From Clostridia bacterium (GTDB lineage Bacteria; Bacillota; Clostridia; TANB77; UBA1234): a stretch of 32,327 nucleotides of DNA. Position 1 is the first letter of the stretch. Each line of letters starts with the position of its first letter. The translations under genes were made by a program, and so were the position numbers. The notes beneath the pieces were generated by a model. It searched no databases and was not told the origin of the DNA. It worked only from the letters and a program-made list of their open reading frames with translations. Below, piece after piece: positions 1 through 7,460 of the stretch. The stretch covers positions 94,941 to 127,267 of the forward strand of contig JAFUGE010000008.1 of NCBI GenBank assembly GCA_017469545.1. Direction: 5' to 3'.

Positions 1-1
1 T

Positions 2-415
2 AATAGAAATAGAACAGCGGGAGACGTTAGACATATACTAGATAAGTTCGGCGGAAATTTGGGCACGAATGGGTCTGTAAGCTGGATGTTTGACAAGAAA
101 GGCGTTATTCTTATAGAAAAGACAAGCACAAAACTATCGGAAGAAGATTTAATGATGGAGGCGCTAGAGGCTGGCGCAGAAAACTTTGAGGCTGACGAAG
201 AGTTTTATGAGATAACGACTGCTCCAGACGATTTCTCAAAAGTACGAGAGTATTTGGAAGGCAAGGGCATTGAGTATGTGGAAGCGGAAGTGAAAATGGT
301 TCCACAAACGTATATCGAACTTGACGAAGAGGGCGCAAGAAAAATGGGATTGATTATTGAGAAGTTAGAAGATAATGACGATGTACAGGAGGTTTGGCAC
401 AATTGGGATTATTAA
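2..415 (+). CDS. yebC: YebC/PmpR-family transcriptional regulator, 5'-truncated by the window edge
   Basis: The frame is open from base 2 and gives the last 137 residues of a protein that is normally about 240 long. The start of the visible part (NRTAGDVRHILDKFGGNLG, then TNGSVSWMFDKKG) is the signature of the YebC/PmpR/TACO1 family. A TTG at 59 is internal and not a start, because family sequence continues upstream of it. YebC proteins act as DNA-binding regulators, and recent work links them to translation of proline-rich stretches. The C-terminal domain contains the acidic stretch EADEEFYEITT seen in the family. The stop at 413-415 overlaps the following small gene, so the two are probably co-transcribed. 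Confidence 0.93.
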   Translation, partial: NRNRTAGDVRHILDKFGGNLGTNGSVSWMFDKKGVILIEKTSTKLSEEDLMMEALEAGAENFEADEEFYEITTAPDDFSKVREYLEGKGIEYVEAEVKMVPQTYIELDEEGARKMGLIIEKLEDNDDVQEVWHNWDY

Positions 416-693
416 ATTTTGGTGATTTGAGAGTTTTGCTAGTTGGAATTTTGATCACGGCGGTTATGATTACGATTGGATGCTGGAAGAAGAAGAGCGT
501 TTTTTGCGCGATTATGCTGTTTATTTTTCTAGGGCTTCTGATTTTTCACGTTGTGTCTATGAGTTCTGGAATTAATTTGACTGTGGATTTTACTGGAATC
601 ATTGCATCCATTACATCATATTTGATTATTGACGAGATTGAGATTAGAAGGAAGAAGATTAATCAGGTGTTTGAGGATAGATATAAGAATTAA
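403..693 (+). CDS. Small hypothetical membrane protein
   Basis: No family is recognised. An AGGAGG at 387-392, inside the end of yebC, fits a TTG start at 403 (10-base gap). A TTG at 394 is possible but only one base from the Shine-Dalgarno. The product has about 96 residues. It has a hydrophobic helix around LLVGILITAVMITIGC, a second around IMLFIFLGLLIFHVVS, a third weaker one around TGIIASITSYLII, and a basic C-terminus (RRKKINQVF). It looks like a small integral membrane protein. The overlap with yebC suggests translational coupling. A dispersed hairpin repeat begins 5 bases after the stop. Its function is unknown. Confidence 0.6.
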   Translation: MGLLNFGDLRVLLVGILITAVMITIGCWKKKSVFCAIMLFIFLGLLIFHVVSMSSGINLTVDFTGIIASITSYLIIDEIEIRRKKINQVFEDRYKN

Positions 694-697
694 TTGG

Positions 698-722
698 TAG
701 GGGCAGCGTATCACGCTGCCCG
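698..722 (+). repeat. Dispersed GTAGGGG hairpin element, copy 1
   Basis: TAGGGGCAGCGT, loop ATC, then ACGCTGCCCG. The stem is GGGCAGCGT (701-709) paired with ACGCTGCCC (713-721). It lies between two plus-strand genes and reads GTAGGGG-like in the sense of transcription. It is one member of the family described in the findings. Confidence 0.9.
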
Positions 723-752
723 CAATGTTTGTTTGGGAGGTGCATATCAAAA

Positions 753-1211
753 ATGCGTGCTGTTGTGCAAAGAGTGAGTAGGTCTACTTTGTCTATTGAC
801 GGAGAAGTCTATTCGAAGATTGATAAAGGTTTTCTTGTGCTACTTGGTGTGACACATAGTGATACCGAAGAGGATGCCAAAGTGCTTGCGGAGAAGATTA
901 GCAAGCTAAGAGTCTTTCGTGACGAAAATGATAAAATGAATTTGTCTGTTTTGGATATTGACGGTGAAGTGCAAGTTGTTTCTCAGTTTACGCTGTATGC
1001 CGACTGTCATAAGGGAAACAGGCCTTCGTTTACGAATGCTGCTTTGCCGGAGAGGGCGAATGCACTTTATGAGTTTTTTATAGAAGAGATTAAGAAGACG
1101 GGAATCAAGAATGTTGTTACGGGAAAGTTTGGCGCAGATATGAAGATTGATTTTGTGAATAGCGGGCCTGTGACGATTATACTAGATTGTGTTGATGGGA
1201 AAATATTGTGA
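753..1211 (+). CDS. dtd: D-aminoacyl-tRNA deacylase (DTD)
   Basis: This enzyme hydrolyses D-amino acids (and mischarged glycine) from tRNA in the cytoplasm, keeping D-residues out of translation. The product from ATG 753 has 152 residues, the normal family length, and begins MRAVVQRVSRSTLSIDGE. The catalytic-pocket motif SQFTL is at about residue 77 (followed by YADCHKGNRPSF), and the second conserved element NSGPVT, which carries the Gly-Pro pair that rejects L-substrates, is near residue 136. A GGGAGG at 735-740 precedes the start by 12 bases. Upstream in-frame TTG 729 would add non-conserved residues. The stop overlaps a possible GTG of the next gene, so dtd and tex are probably one operon. 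Confidence 0.95.
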   Translation: MRAVVQRVSRSTLSIDGEVYSKIDKGFLVLLGVTHSDTEEDAKVLAEKISKLRVFRDENDKMNLSVLDIDGEVQVVSQFTLYADCHKGNRPSFTNAALPERANALYEFFIEEIKKTGIKNVVTGKFGADMKIDFVNSGPVTIILDCVDGKIL

Positions 1212-1225
1212 ACATGGAGGTACAT

Positions 1226-3370
1226 ATGGAATTAATTAATGAAAAATTGATACAGGAGTTTCACTTAAAGCCGTTTCAGGTTGAGAATGCCATTAAGTTG
1301 ATTGACGAAGGGAATACCATTCCGTTTATTGCGAGATATCGAAAAGAGGCTACTGGCGAGATGTCGGACGAGCAGCTTCGTGATATGTTTGAGAGACTTA
1401 CATATTTACGCAATTTGGAGAAGAGAAAAGAAGAAGTCATTCGTTTAATTGACGAGCAAGGAAAGCTAACGGAAGAGCTAAAGTCGGAGATTGAGAAATC
1501 CGAAACTATGACGGAAGTGGAGGATTTGTACAGGCCATATAAACAGAAGAAGAGAACGAGGGCGACAATCGCTAAGGAGAAAGGATTGGAGCCACTTGCA
1601 CTAATCATTTTTGAGCAAGAAAATAAAGGCGATTTGGAAGAATTGGCGAAAGAATTTATTAATGAGGAAAAAGAAGTATTGACGGCAGAAGACGCACTAA
1701 AAGGCGCCTCCGACATTATTGCAGAAATAATTTCAGATGTGGCGGAATATAGAAAGCATATCAGAAGACTTATCTATGAGTTTGGTCTCATTACTTCAAA
1801 AAATGCAAAAGAAGAAAAGTCTGTGTATGAGATGTACTATGACTATAGCGAGGCTGTAAAGAAGATTCCTAGCCATAGAATTCTTGCCATCAACAGGGGA
1901 GAGAAAGAAGAATTTTTAAAGGTAAAGATTGATGGAACGGACGAAGAAATTCTATCGTATTTACGAAAAGAAGTGATAAAAGATAATAGCCCATACGATG
2001 CATTTTTAACAGAAACAGTGGAGGACGCCTACAAGAGGTTAATCAAGCCATCGGTAGAAACAGAAGTAAGAAATGAGCTTACGGAAGTGGCGGAAGAGCA
2101 AGCGATAAAAGTGTTTGGACAAAATGCGAAAAAGCTATTATTACAGCCGCCGATTAAGAATTTGACAGTAATGGGATTTGACCCAGCTTATCGTACAGGA
2201 TGCAAGATTGCTGTGATTGACGAAACAGGTAAATTGCTTGATACGACTACGGTTTATCCTACAGAACCACAAAACGATGTCGTTGGCGCGAAGAAAAAAT
2301 TACTAGAGTTAATTGACAAATATCACATTAATATGATTTCTATCGGAAATGGCACGGCATCGAGGGAGTCGGAGATGTTTGTGGCAGATATGATTAAAGA
2401 AGTAAAGCACGAGATATATTATGCCATTGTTAGTGAAGCGGGGGCTTCTGTTTATTCGGCTTCTAAGCTTGCTACGGAAGAGTATCCAGATATTAATGTT
2501 TCGCTAAGAGGCGCTATTTCGATTGCGAGAAGATTGCAAGACCCACTTGCGGAACTTGTAAAGATTGATCCTAAGAGTATTGGCGTGGGACAATATCAAC
2601 ACGATGTGAACCAGAATAAGCTAGAGGAGAGCTTGAGTGGGGTTGTAGAGGACGCTGTAAATAGCGTTGGCGTAGACTTGAATACAGCGACACCATCACT
2701 TCTTCGCTATGTTTCTGGAGTGAGTAAGACGGTTGCAACTAACATTGTAAAATATAGAGAAGAAAAAGGCAAAATCAAAGAGAGAAAAGAGCTTTTGAAA
2801 GTAAGCAAATTAGGCCCGGCAGCGTTTACACAGTGCGCTGGTTTCCTTAGAATCACAGACGGAAAAAATCCTTTAGACAATACTTCGGTGCACCCAGAGA
2901 GCTATGAGGCAGCAGAAAAAATATTGGCGCAAATTGGATTTAAAGTAGAGGATTTGAAAGAAAAATTACCGGAAATTCGTGCGAATTTGAATACGGTTAA
3001 TCCAGAAAAATTGGCGGGAGAATTGGGAATTGGCGTGCCAACAGTAAAGGACATTATCAAGGAATTGCAAAAGCCAGGCAGAGACCCAAGAGACGAAATG
3101 CCAAAAGTGGTGCTTAGAAGTGACGTGCTTAAAATGGAGGACTTGAAAGAGGGAATGATTCTGACTGGAACGGTAAGAAACGTTATTGATTTTGGTGCTT
3201 TTGTGGATATTGGCGTCAAGAATGATGGCTTAGTACATATTTCAGAAATGAGCGACAGATATGTGAAAAATCCAATGGATATTGTGTCAGTTGGCGACGT
3301 TGTGAAAGTGAGAGTTATTAAGATTGACTTGGAAAAGAAGAAAGTTTCGCTTTCTATGAAGAATGTGTAG
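1226..3370 (+). CDS. tex: Tex-family RNA-binding transcription accessory protein
   Basis: Tex is a conserved nucleic-acid-binding protein related to eukaryotic Spt6. The chosen ATG 1226 has GGAGG at 1216-1220, 5 bases upstream, and gives 714 residues. In order: an N-terminal helical/HTH-like region (about 1-310, with the family phrase TIPFIARYRKEATGEMSD), a YqgF/RNase H-like domain from about 312 (VMGFDPAYRTGCKIAVID, then SIGNGTASRE), helix-hairpin-helix repeats about 480-560 (LNTATPSLLRYVSG, SKLGPAAFTQCAGFLRI), and a C-terminal S1 domain about 640-712 (GTVRNVIDFGAFVDIGV, VKVRVIKID). All domains are intact. Transcription probably ends at the hairpin just downstream. Confidence 0.96.
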   Translation: MELINEKLIQEFHLKPFQVENAIKLIDEGNTIPFIARYRKEATGEMSDEQLRDMFERLTYLRNLEKRKEEVIRLIDEQGKLTEELKSEIEKSETMTEVEDLYRPYKQKKRTRATIAKEKGLEPLALIIFEQENKGDLEELAKEFINEEKEVLTAEDALKGASDIIAEIISDVAEYRKHIRRLIYEFGLITSKNAKEEKSVYEMYYDYSEAVKKIPSHRILAINRGEKEEFLKVKIDGTDEEILSYLRKEVIKDNSPYDAFLTETVEDAYKRLIKPSVETEVRNELTEVAEEQAIKVFGQNAKKLLLQPPIKNLTVMGFDPAYRTGCKIAVIDETGKLLDTTTVYPTEPQNDVVGAKKKLLELIDKYHINMISIGNGTASRESEMFVADMIKEVKHEIYYAIVSEAGASVYSASKLATEEYPDINVSLRGAISIARRLQDPLAELVKIDPKSIGVGQYQHDVNQNKLEESLSGVVEDAVNSVGVDLNTATPSLLRYVSGVSKTVATNIVKYREEKGKIKERKELLKVSKLGPAAFTQCAGFLRITDGKNPLDNTSVHPESYEAAEKILAQIGFKVEDLKEKLPEIRANLNTVNPEKLAGELGIGVPTVKDIIKELQKPGRDPRDEMPKVVLRSDVLKMEDLKEGMILTGTVRNVIDFGAFVDIGVKNDGLVHISEMSDRYVKNPMDIVSVGDVVKVRVIKIDLEKKKVSLSMKNV

Positions 3371-3373
3371 TTT

Positions 3374-3407
3374 GTAGTGGAGCACACTGTGCTCCGCTAC
3401 GAATTTT
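3374..3407 (+). terminator. Hairpin terminator after tex, built like the dispersed repeats
   Basis: GTAGTGGAGCAC (3374-3385), loop ACT, GTGCTCCGCTAC (3389-3400). The stem is 12 bp with one G-T type mismatch, and a T-rich run GAATTTTTT follows. It starts with GTAG and has a three-base loop beginning with A, the same architecture as the GTAGGGG repeats but a different stem sequence. Confidence 0.75.
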
Positions 3408-3413
3408 TTACTA

Positions 3414-3441
3414 TTGCAATTTTTGTATATTGTGGTAAGAT
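3414..3441 (+). promoter_or_regulatory. Sigma-A-type promoter of the rubrerythrin gene
   Basis: TTGCAA at 3414-3419, a 16-base spacer, TAAGAT at 3436-3441. The start codon is about 30 bases downstream. No PerR-like palindrome was recognised. Confidence 0.5.
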
Positions 3442-3471
3442 AAGTTTATACTAATTTTAGGAGGTATTGTG

Positions 3472-4011
3472 ATGGAGTTAAAAGGATCAAAAACAGAAAA
3501 GAATTTGATGGACGCTTTTACTGGCGAATCGATGGCTAGAAATAAGTACACGTATTATGCTAGCAAGGCGAAAAAAGAGGGATATGAGCAAATTGCTTCT
3601 ATTTTCCAAGAGACAGCGGATAACGAGAAAGAGCACGCAAAGATTTGGTTTAAATTATTGCACGATAATGATGTCCCTACAACAGCTGAGAATTTGAGAG
3701 ATGCGGCTGCTGGCGAGAATTATGAGTGGACAGATATGTATGATAGATTTGCAAAAGAGGCGAGAGAAGAGGGATTCGACAGAATTGCATATTTATTTGA
3801 AGCGGTAGGAAAGATTGAAAAAGAGCACGAGGCTAGATACTTAAAGTTATTAGAAAACGTAGAGAACGGATTAGTATTTAGTAAAGATGGAGATAAGATT
3901 TGGAAGTGCAGAAATTGCGGCCACATCGTCATTGGAAAAGAAGCTCCAATGGTTTGCCCAGTATGTGCACATCCACAATCATACTTTGAAGTGAAAGCTG
4001 AAAATTATTAA
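3472..4011 (+). CDS. rbr: Rubrerythrin
   Basis: Rubrerythrin is a cytoplasmic non-haem di-iron protein that reduces hydrogen peroxide in anaerobes. The product has 179 residues. The N-terminal ferritin-like four-helix domain has the iron-binding glutamates: Glu19 ([10 protein letters not shown]), Glu52-x-x-His55 (ADNEKEHAK), and the second helix pair ending [10 protein letters not shown]. The C-terminal rubredoxin-like domain has CRNC (Cys146, Cys149) and CPVC (Cys162, Cys165). AGGAGG at 3459-3464 sits 7 bases before ATG 3472; the GTG three bases earlier is a less likely start. It has its own promoter and terminator, so it is monocistronic. Its presence suggests an anaerobic lifestyle. Confidence 0.96.
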   Translation: MELKGSKTEKNLMDAFTGESMARNKYTYYASKAKKEGYEQIASIFQETADNEKEHAKIWFKLLHDNDVPTTAENLRDAAAGENYEWTDMYDRFAKEAREEGFDRIAYLFEAVGKIEKEHEARYLKLLENVENGLVFSKDGDKIWKCRNCGHIVIGKEAPMVCPVCAHPQSYFEVKAENY

Positions 4012-4018
4012 TGAGATT

Positions 4019-4046
4019 ACCCGGTCTGGAGAACAGGCCGGGTTTT
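4019..4046 (+). terminator. Terminator after rubrerythrin
   Basis: ACCCGGTCTG (4019-4028) pairs with CAGGCCGGGT (4034-4043) with one G-T wobble, followed by TTTT. Confidence 0.85.
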
Positions 4047-4081
4047 CATTAATATAACATTGGATACTAATGTATTACTAA

Positions 4082-4465
4082 TTATAATCTGTATTTTCCT
4101 GATTCGTCGATTTTTTGTTCTAACTGGTTGATTTGTTTTGCTTGGTTTACTTGCTTTTCTGCCATATTGCGGATTTGGTCTTCCGGCATTTCTCTAAAAT
4201 TGTTTCCTAGATAGCCTTTGGTTCTTGCGTGAGCTTCTTTTACATTTTCCAGTTGTTCTTCTGGAGTTTGGCTTGGATTTTCGTTTAAGATTTGATTTTT
4301 TAATGTTTCGATTTGGTCTTCCCTTACAGTTTGTTTTTCCCTTGCCATTTCTTTAAATTTCGGGTCGCCAATGTCTGAATACTGCTCTAAATGTCTTTCT
4401 GTTCTTGTATGATTTTCGACAAGATTGATTAAATTATCTACTTTTCGTTCTTTTTTATCGCACAT
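4082..4465 (-). CDS. Hypothetical coiled-coil protein with an internal duplication
   Basis: No family is recognised. It has 127 residues, is strongly charged, Gln/Glu/Lys-rich and predicted all-helical, with no signal peptide or membrane segment. AAGGAGG (complement of 4474-4480) lies 8 bases before the ATG. The protein appears to be two diverged copies of one unit of about 45 residues. ENHTRTERHLEQ...EMAREKQ...DQIETLKNQI in the first half lines up with EAHARTKGYLGN...NMAEKQ...KQINQLEQKI in the second. Each unit starts with a His-x-Arg-Thr and ends in a heptad-like helix. It stands alone on the minus strand between rubrerythrin and a decayed region. Its function is unknown. Confidence 0.75.
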   Translation of the reverse strand: MCDKKERKVDNLINLVENHTRTERHLEQYSDIGDPKFKEMAREKQTVREDQIETLKNQILNENPSQTPEEQLENVKEAHARTKGYLGNNFREMPEDQIRNMAEKQVNQAKQINQLEQKIDESGKYRL

Positions 4466-4528
4466 AGTAAAAACCTCCTTATTTGTAATATTTGCAAATA
4501 AGCAAAAAAATATACGAAAATAAAAATT

Positions 4529-4718
4529 GGCAAAAAATCAAAAAAGCTTGCAACACAAATTTTGAAAGATTATATGCTAAAAGGGTATGCAGAAAATCAG
4601 CAGAGATTGGCGTATTTAGAAAAGACAGTGAAATTAATTGATATTGCTCATTGCGGAGTCTAATCCAAAGGAGAAAGAGATTATTATTGAATTGGTAATG
4701 AATTTCTTAAGTGAGTAA
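4529..4718 (+). pseudogene. Decayed remnant resembling the RhuM family (possibly two fragments)
   Basis: Within the 412-base gap between the two flanking genes, the frame 4544-4660 reads KKLATQILKDYMLKGYA, then ENQQRLAYLEKTVKLIDIA, and stops at 4661. The pattern AT-x-x-LK-x-Y-x-x-KGYA-x-N-x-x-RL recalls the conserved central part of RhuM-type virulence/Fic-associated proteins. Shifted by one base, 4656-4718 continues as ESNPKEKEIIIELVMNFLSE and stops. There is no start codon with a ribosome binding site, and the piece is far shorter than any complete family member. The remnant call is an inference from memory of the family. The second piece could belong to another gene. Confidence 0.4.
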
Positions 4719-4743
4719 TATATGGACAAGGGTTTCACTGTGA

Positions 4744-4770
4744 GGGCGGCTTAAAAAGTAAGCAGCCCTT
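4744..4770 (+). terminator. Possible weak hairpin terminator
   Basis: GGGCGGCTTA (4744-4753) and TAAGCAGCCC (4759-4768) pair with one mismatch around a five-base loop. Only a short TT follows, so termination is doubtful. It may be a remnant associated with the decayed gene upstream. Confidence 0.3.
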
Positions 4771-4809
4771 ATCAATTGGGTTTATTTCGAGAGAAATGTT
4801 GCCTATAGG

Positions 4810-4838
4810 TTGCGGCTTTTGGGGAATTTTGGTATAAT
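4810..4838 (+). promoter_or_regulatory. Sigma-A promoter of the acidic-protein operon
   Basis: TTGCGG at 4810-4815, a 17-base spacer, and a perfect TATAAT at 4833-4838. The ATG is 40 bases downstream. Confidence 0.8.
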
Positions 4839-4877
4839 AGAGGTAGAGCGAAGGAAGTTTTTAAGGGGTGTGATTTT

Positions 4878-6335
4878 ATGGACGAGAGGAATCAAGACGG
4901 GCCTAAGAATGTGAATATGCCTAGTTTGAAGCAGGAAGAGATTATGGTGATGCGCGTGAGCGGGCTTTTTGGAGCGAATCCGGAAGTTTTTTCTGGGGCA
5001 CAGGCAGAGTTTTCGAATAGGCAAATTGAGTTTTTAAAGAATTCGGGGATTATTACGGATAATGATATTGAAGAGACTGAAAAGCAAGCCTCAGAATTGG
5101 AGAAAAATGGCAAATCGGGTGAAGAATTAAACGAGAGGCCAGACGAAAAGGAAGAGCCTAAAGAAGACGAAGAGGAGTTATCGCAAAATGGCGACGTGAT
5201 TTCTACAAACGGCGAACAAGACAAGACGGAAGAGAAAGACGAGGAAGAAGCAAAAGTAGACGAGGACAAGCCTTTGACAGCCAAGCAAATTAATGAGGGA
5301 GAAGAACTTAGAAAAAGGGTGCTTAGTGTTATCAGCAATTTGCCAGTTGACCCAAAAGAGACAGAATTAAAATTTCAATTGTTGAATGCTTACGGAAAGG
5401 TTTCTAGCGAGAGTTATTATAGGCATTTTGAAGATAAGAAATTTTTAAATGAGACGGAGTTTAAGGATAATATTCATAATACGCGTGTGGATGCAGAAGA
5501 GATGCACGCTTTGATTCGCGGCGCCGTGGCTGTTCAAGATTATATCCAGGAAAATAGCGAGGAGATGGCAGGGGAGAGCGCGGGGAAAGTGAGCAAGGAA
5601 GATAGTACTGTGATTAAGGTTCCAGAAGTGCTGGACGAACTTCCAAAGGAGGAGCAATTAAAGGCGAGAGAAGAAATGAAGAGAAGAATTAGACAAATGA
5701 TTTACGCTGCTGTGAATAGCAATGAGAGACCAGAGCGTATTTTAATTGAAATTGCTAGCCTGAAGGGAAGAGTTGAGCGTGAGCAGCAGGATTTAGCGGA
5801 TAGTTTGGGAGGAAGCGACGAGGCAAAACAGGCTTTTTTGGAGGATATGGATACGGCAGAGATAGCAGCGGTTGTTGAAGGGGCTATGAATAGTACGGAC
5901 CATGTTGAGGTTTCTTTTGAACATATTAACTGGGCAAATCCAGCGGAGAGAAAGAAAGCAATTGCGTTATTAAATGAGGTGCAATTGGCACCGGATGTAC
6001 CAATTAATAAGATTAATACAAAGATTGTTATTAGTAATGAGGCGGATTTGGAGGCGGCGAAAAAGGCAACTACCGAGCTTGAAGATATTGGTATTCCAGC
6101 AGAAGTTGAAGTGGTAACAAATGATAAGGAATTGGAAGAGAAAGCGGAAGAAGAGCTTGGCGGCGGCAACGTAGAAGTAGAAGCTACGGAGGATGTTAAT
6201 AAGGAAATTGCTGAGACAGGAATGGCCATCGTTATGGGAGTTGCTGCTGGCGCAACAGCAATTGATTCTTTGGGCATAGATAAAGAGTACGAAGAAGAAC
6301 AAGAAATTTCGATGGGCTTTGGAACGCCTGTTTAA
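4878..6335 (+). CDS. Large acidic hypothetical protein
   Basis: No family is recognised. It has 485 residues. Residues about 60-130 are an extreme Glu/Asp/Lys low-complexity stretch (for example KEEPKEDEEELSQN), which suggests a disordered linker between a short N-terminal part (RVSGLFGANPEVFSG) and a predicted helical middle (about 135-330). The C-terminal third contains an alternating beta/alpha-looking part (KINTKIVISNEADLEAAK, IPAEVEVVTNDKELEE). Near the end is a small hydrophobic Ala/Gly-rich segment (MAIVMGVAAGATAIDSL). There is no signal peptide. A GGGG-rich ribosome binding site (4864-4867) precedes ATG 4878. It is first in a two-gene unit with the next gene, 15 bases away. The charge and layout suggest a cytoplasmic scaffold or partner-binding role, but that is a guess. 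Confidence 0.8.
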   Translation: MDERNQDGPKNVNMPSLKQEEIMVMRVSGLFGANPEVFSGAQAEFSNRQIEFLKNSGIITDNDIEETEKQASELEKNGKSGEELNERPDEKEEPKEDEEELSQNGDVISTNGEQDKTEEKDEEEAKVDEDKPLTAKQINEGEELRKRVLSVISNLPVDPKETELKFQLLNAYGKVSSESYYRHFEDKKFLNETEFKDNIHNTRVDAEEMHALIRGAVAVQDYIQENSEEMAGESAGKVSKEDSTVIKVPEVLDELPKEEQLKAREEMKRRIRQMIYAAVNSNERPERILIEIASLKGRVEREQQDLADSLGGSDEAKQAFLEDMDTAEIAAVVEGAMNSTDHVEVSFEHINWANPAERKKAIALLNEVQLAPDVPINKINTKIVISNEADLEAAKKATTELEDIGIPAEVEVVTNDKELEEKAEEELGGGNVEVEATEDVNKEIAETGMAIVMGVAAGATAIDSLGIDKEYEEEQEISMGFGTPV

Positions 6336-6350
6336 GAGGAGGCATAGCGG

Positions 6351-6752
6351 ATGCAAATTAGTGAGATTAATTATGAGAGAAGATATGCTTTTGCAGAGAT
6401 GGAGGCCATTATTGAACATTTGGGAGAAGCTTTTAAGAGTAAGGTTCCACATAGTATTTTGAGAAGATTAAGAATGGAGAAGAAGCAGGGATACATTCCT
6501 AATTTTGATTTTTCTAAGTCTTTGGTAGGGCAGGTTACGAGGCAAGAGACGAAGAATTTGATGGCGTATTTCTATTGCAACTTTTGGTGCGAAAATGAAG
6601 AGGATAAGAAGAAATTAGAATTGCAAATTGAGAAAAATAGGGCTGTCAAGAAGGAATTGGATAGGCAGAAGCGTATGGAGGAAATTCGAAGAAGAGCAGC
6701 GATGGAAGTGCAGTCGCTAGACAGTGCACTGAATGAGAGGTTGAAGAAATAA
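6351..6752 (+). CDS. Hypothetical helical protein, second gene of the acidic-protein operon
   Basis: It has 133 residues. A textbook AGAGGAGG at 6335-6342 lies 8 bases before ATG 6351, overlapping the stop of the upstream gene, so the pair is translationally linked. The protein is predicted helical. The first half (INYERRYAFAEMEAIIEHL, then KVPHSILRRLRMEKKQGY) resembles small hypothetical proteins common in uncultured Clostridia, where a pattern of I-N-Y-x-x-A-F-x-E, K-(I/V)-P and T-K-N-L recurs. This resemblance is from memory. The C-terminus is a long basic helix (KKELDRQKRMEEIRRRAAME) that could form a coiled coil or bind the acidic partner encoded upstream. The function is unknown. Confidence 0.8.
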   Translation: MQISEINYERRYAFAEMEAIIEHLGEAFKSKVPHSILRRLRMEKKQGYIPNFDFSKSLVGQVTRQETKNLMAYFYCNFWCENEEDKKKLELQIEKNRAVKKELDRQKRMEEIRRRAAMEVQSLDSALNERLKK

Positions 6753-6755
6753 TTT

Positions 6756-6846
6756 TATCCAAGGGGAGCTATCCAATGGGGACGGAGGAAAATGGATAAT
6801 TTTTTATCCATTTTCCTCCGTCCCCCTTGGATACCCCCCTTGGATA
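6756..6846. repeat. 91-base nested palindrome (MITE/REP-like) between convergent genes
   Basis: The outer arms TATCCAAGGGG (6756-6766) and CCCCTTGGATA (6836-6846) match perfectly. The inner 30-base arms 6770-6799 and 6804-6833 match at 29 of 30 positions around a TTTT loop. The core unit (6771-6797) starts ATCCAATGGGGACGG and ends AGGAAAATGGAT. A single copy of this 27-base unit recurs at 25013-25039 with one to two changes. It separates two convergent genes and in RNA would form a very stable hairpin from either strand, so it may also terminate transcription. Confidence 0.9.
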
Positions 6847-6850
6847 GTAT

Positions 6851-7438
6851 TTATTCGCTTGCTAAGCTTTCTTCGATTACTTCCCAGATAGTGTCTCGAT
6901 TTAGTTTTGTTTCGGCGGAGTAGGCGAAAATTAAGTCTTCGTCGACTTCTAGTTCTTTCGCAATATCTGCGACGTAGGAGTCTACTTTTGTTTTGGCGAT
7001 TTTGTCGGCTTTGGATGTGATTACGATGTAGTGTTTTCCTGTTGATTTGATGTAGTCTAGCATCATTTTGTCGTTTTCACTTGGCTTGTGGCGGATGTCG
7101 ACAAGCAAGATAATTAAATTAATATTTTTTCTGTTTTTTAAGTAGGTTTCTGTGGAAGCACCTACTTTTTCTTGTTCTTTTTTTGACATTTCCGAGTAGC
7201 CATAGCCTGGAAGGTCTACAAAGTAGAAGATGTCGTCCATGTTATAGAAGTTTAGTTGTCTTGTTTTGCCTGGTGTGCTGCTTGTTCTGGCAAGTGATTT
7301 TCTGTTTGTCATGGAATTGATAAATGAAGATTTGCCGACGTTTGATTTTCCAGCTAGCACGATTTCTGGCATGTTTCCTTTTGGGTATTGCGACTGATTC
7401 ATTACGGATATTTCGAATTTTGGATTTTTGATTAGCAT
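6851..7438 (-). CDS. engB: Ribosome biogenesis GTP-binding protein EngB (YsxC/YihA)
   Basis: An essential GTPase that helps assemble the 50S ribosomal subunit. It has 195 residues, the family length. Visible GTPase motifs: Walker A GKSNVGKS (Gly30-Ser37), the G2 region RTSSTPGKTRQLNFY, G3 DLPGYGYSEM, G4 as TSKADK, and G5 around FAYSAET. AGGAG lies 7 bases before the ATG (complement of 7446-7450). Its promoter is about 100 bases upstream, and two hairpin repeats lie in its 5' untranslated region. It is divergent from rpoB; the common partner gene lon is not here. Confidence 0.96.
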   Translation of the reverse strand: MLIKNPKFEISVMNQSQYPKGNMPEIVLAGKSNVGKSSFINSMTNRKSLARTSSTPGKTRQLNFYNMDDIFYFVDLPGYGYSEMSKKEQEKVGASTETYLKNRKNINLIILLVDIRHKPSENDKMMLDYIKSTGKHYIVITSKADKIAKTKVDSYVADIAKELEVDEDLIFAYSAETKLNRDTIWEVIEESLASE

Positions 7439-7460
7439 TGTTTTTCTCCTTTTTTTAATG

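Noticed and set aside
59-61. TTG as the yebC start codon
   Set aside because: Conserved YebC sequence continues in frame upstream to base 2, so the gene is cut by the window edge.
3720-3932. Long minus-strand open frames opposite rubrerythrin, tex, rpoB, rpoC and uvrA
   Set aside because: They have low-complexity Ser/Leu-rich translations typical of the reverse complement of AT-rich coding sequence, and lack ribosome binding sites.
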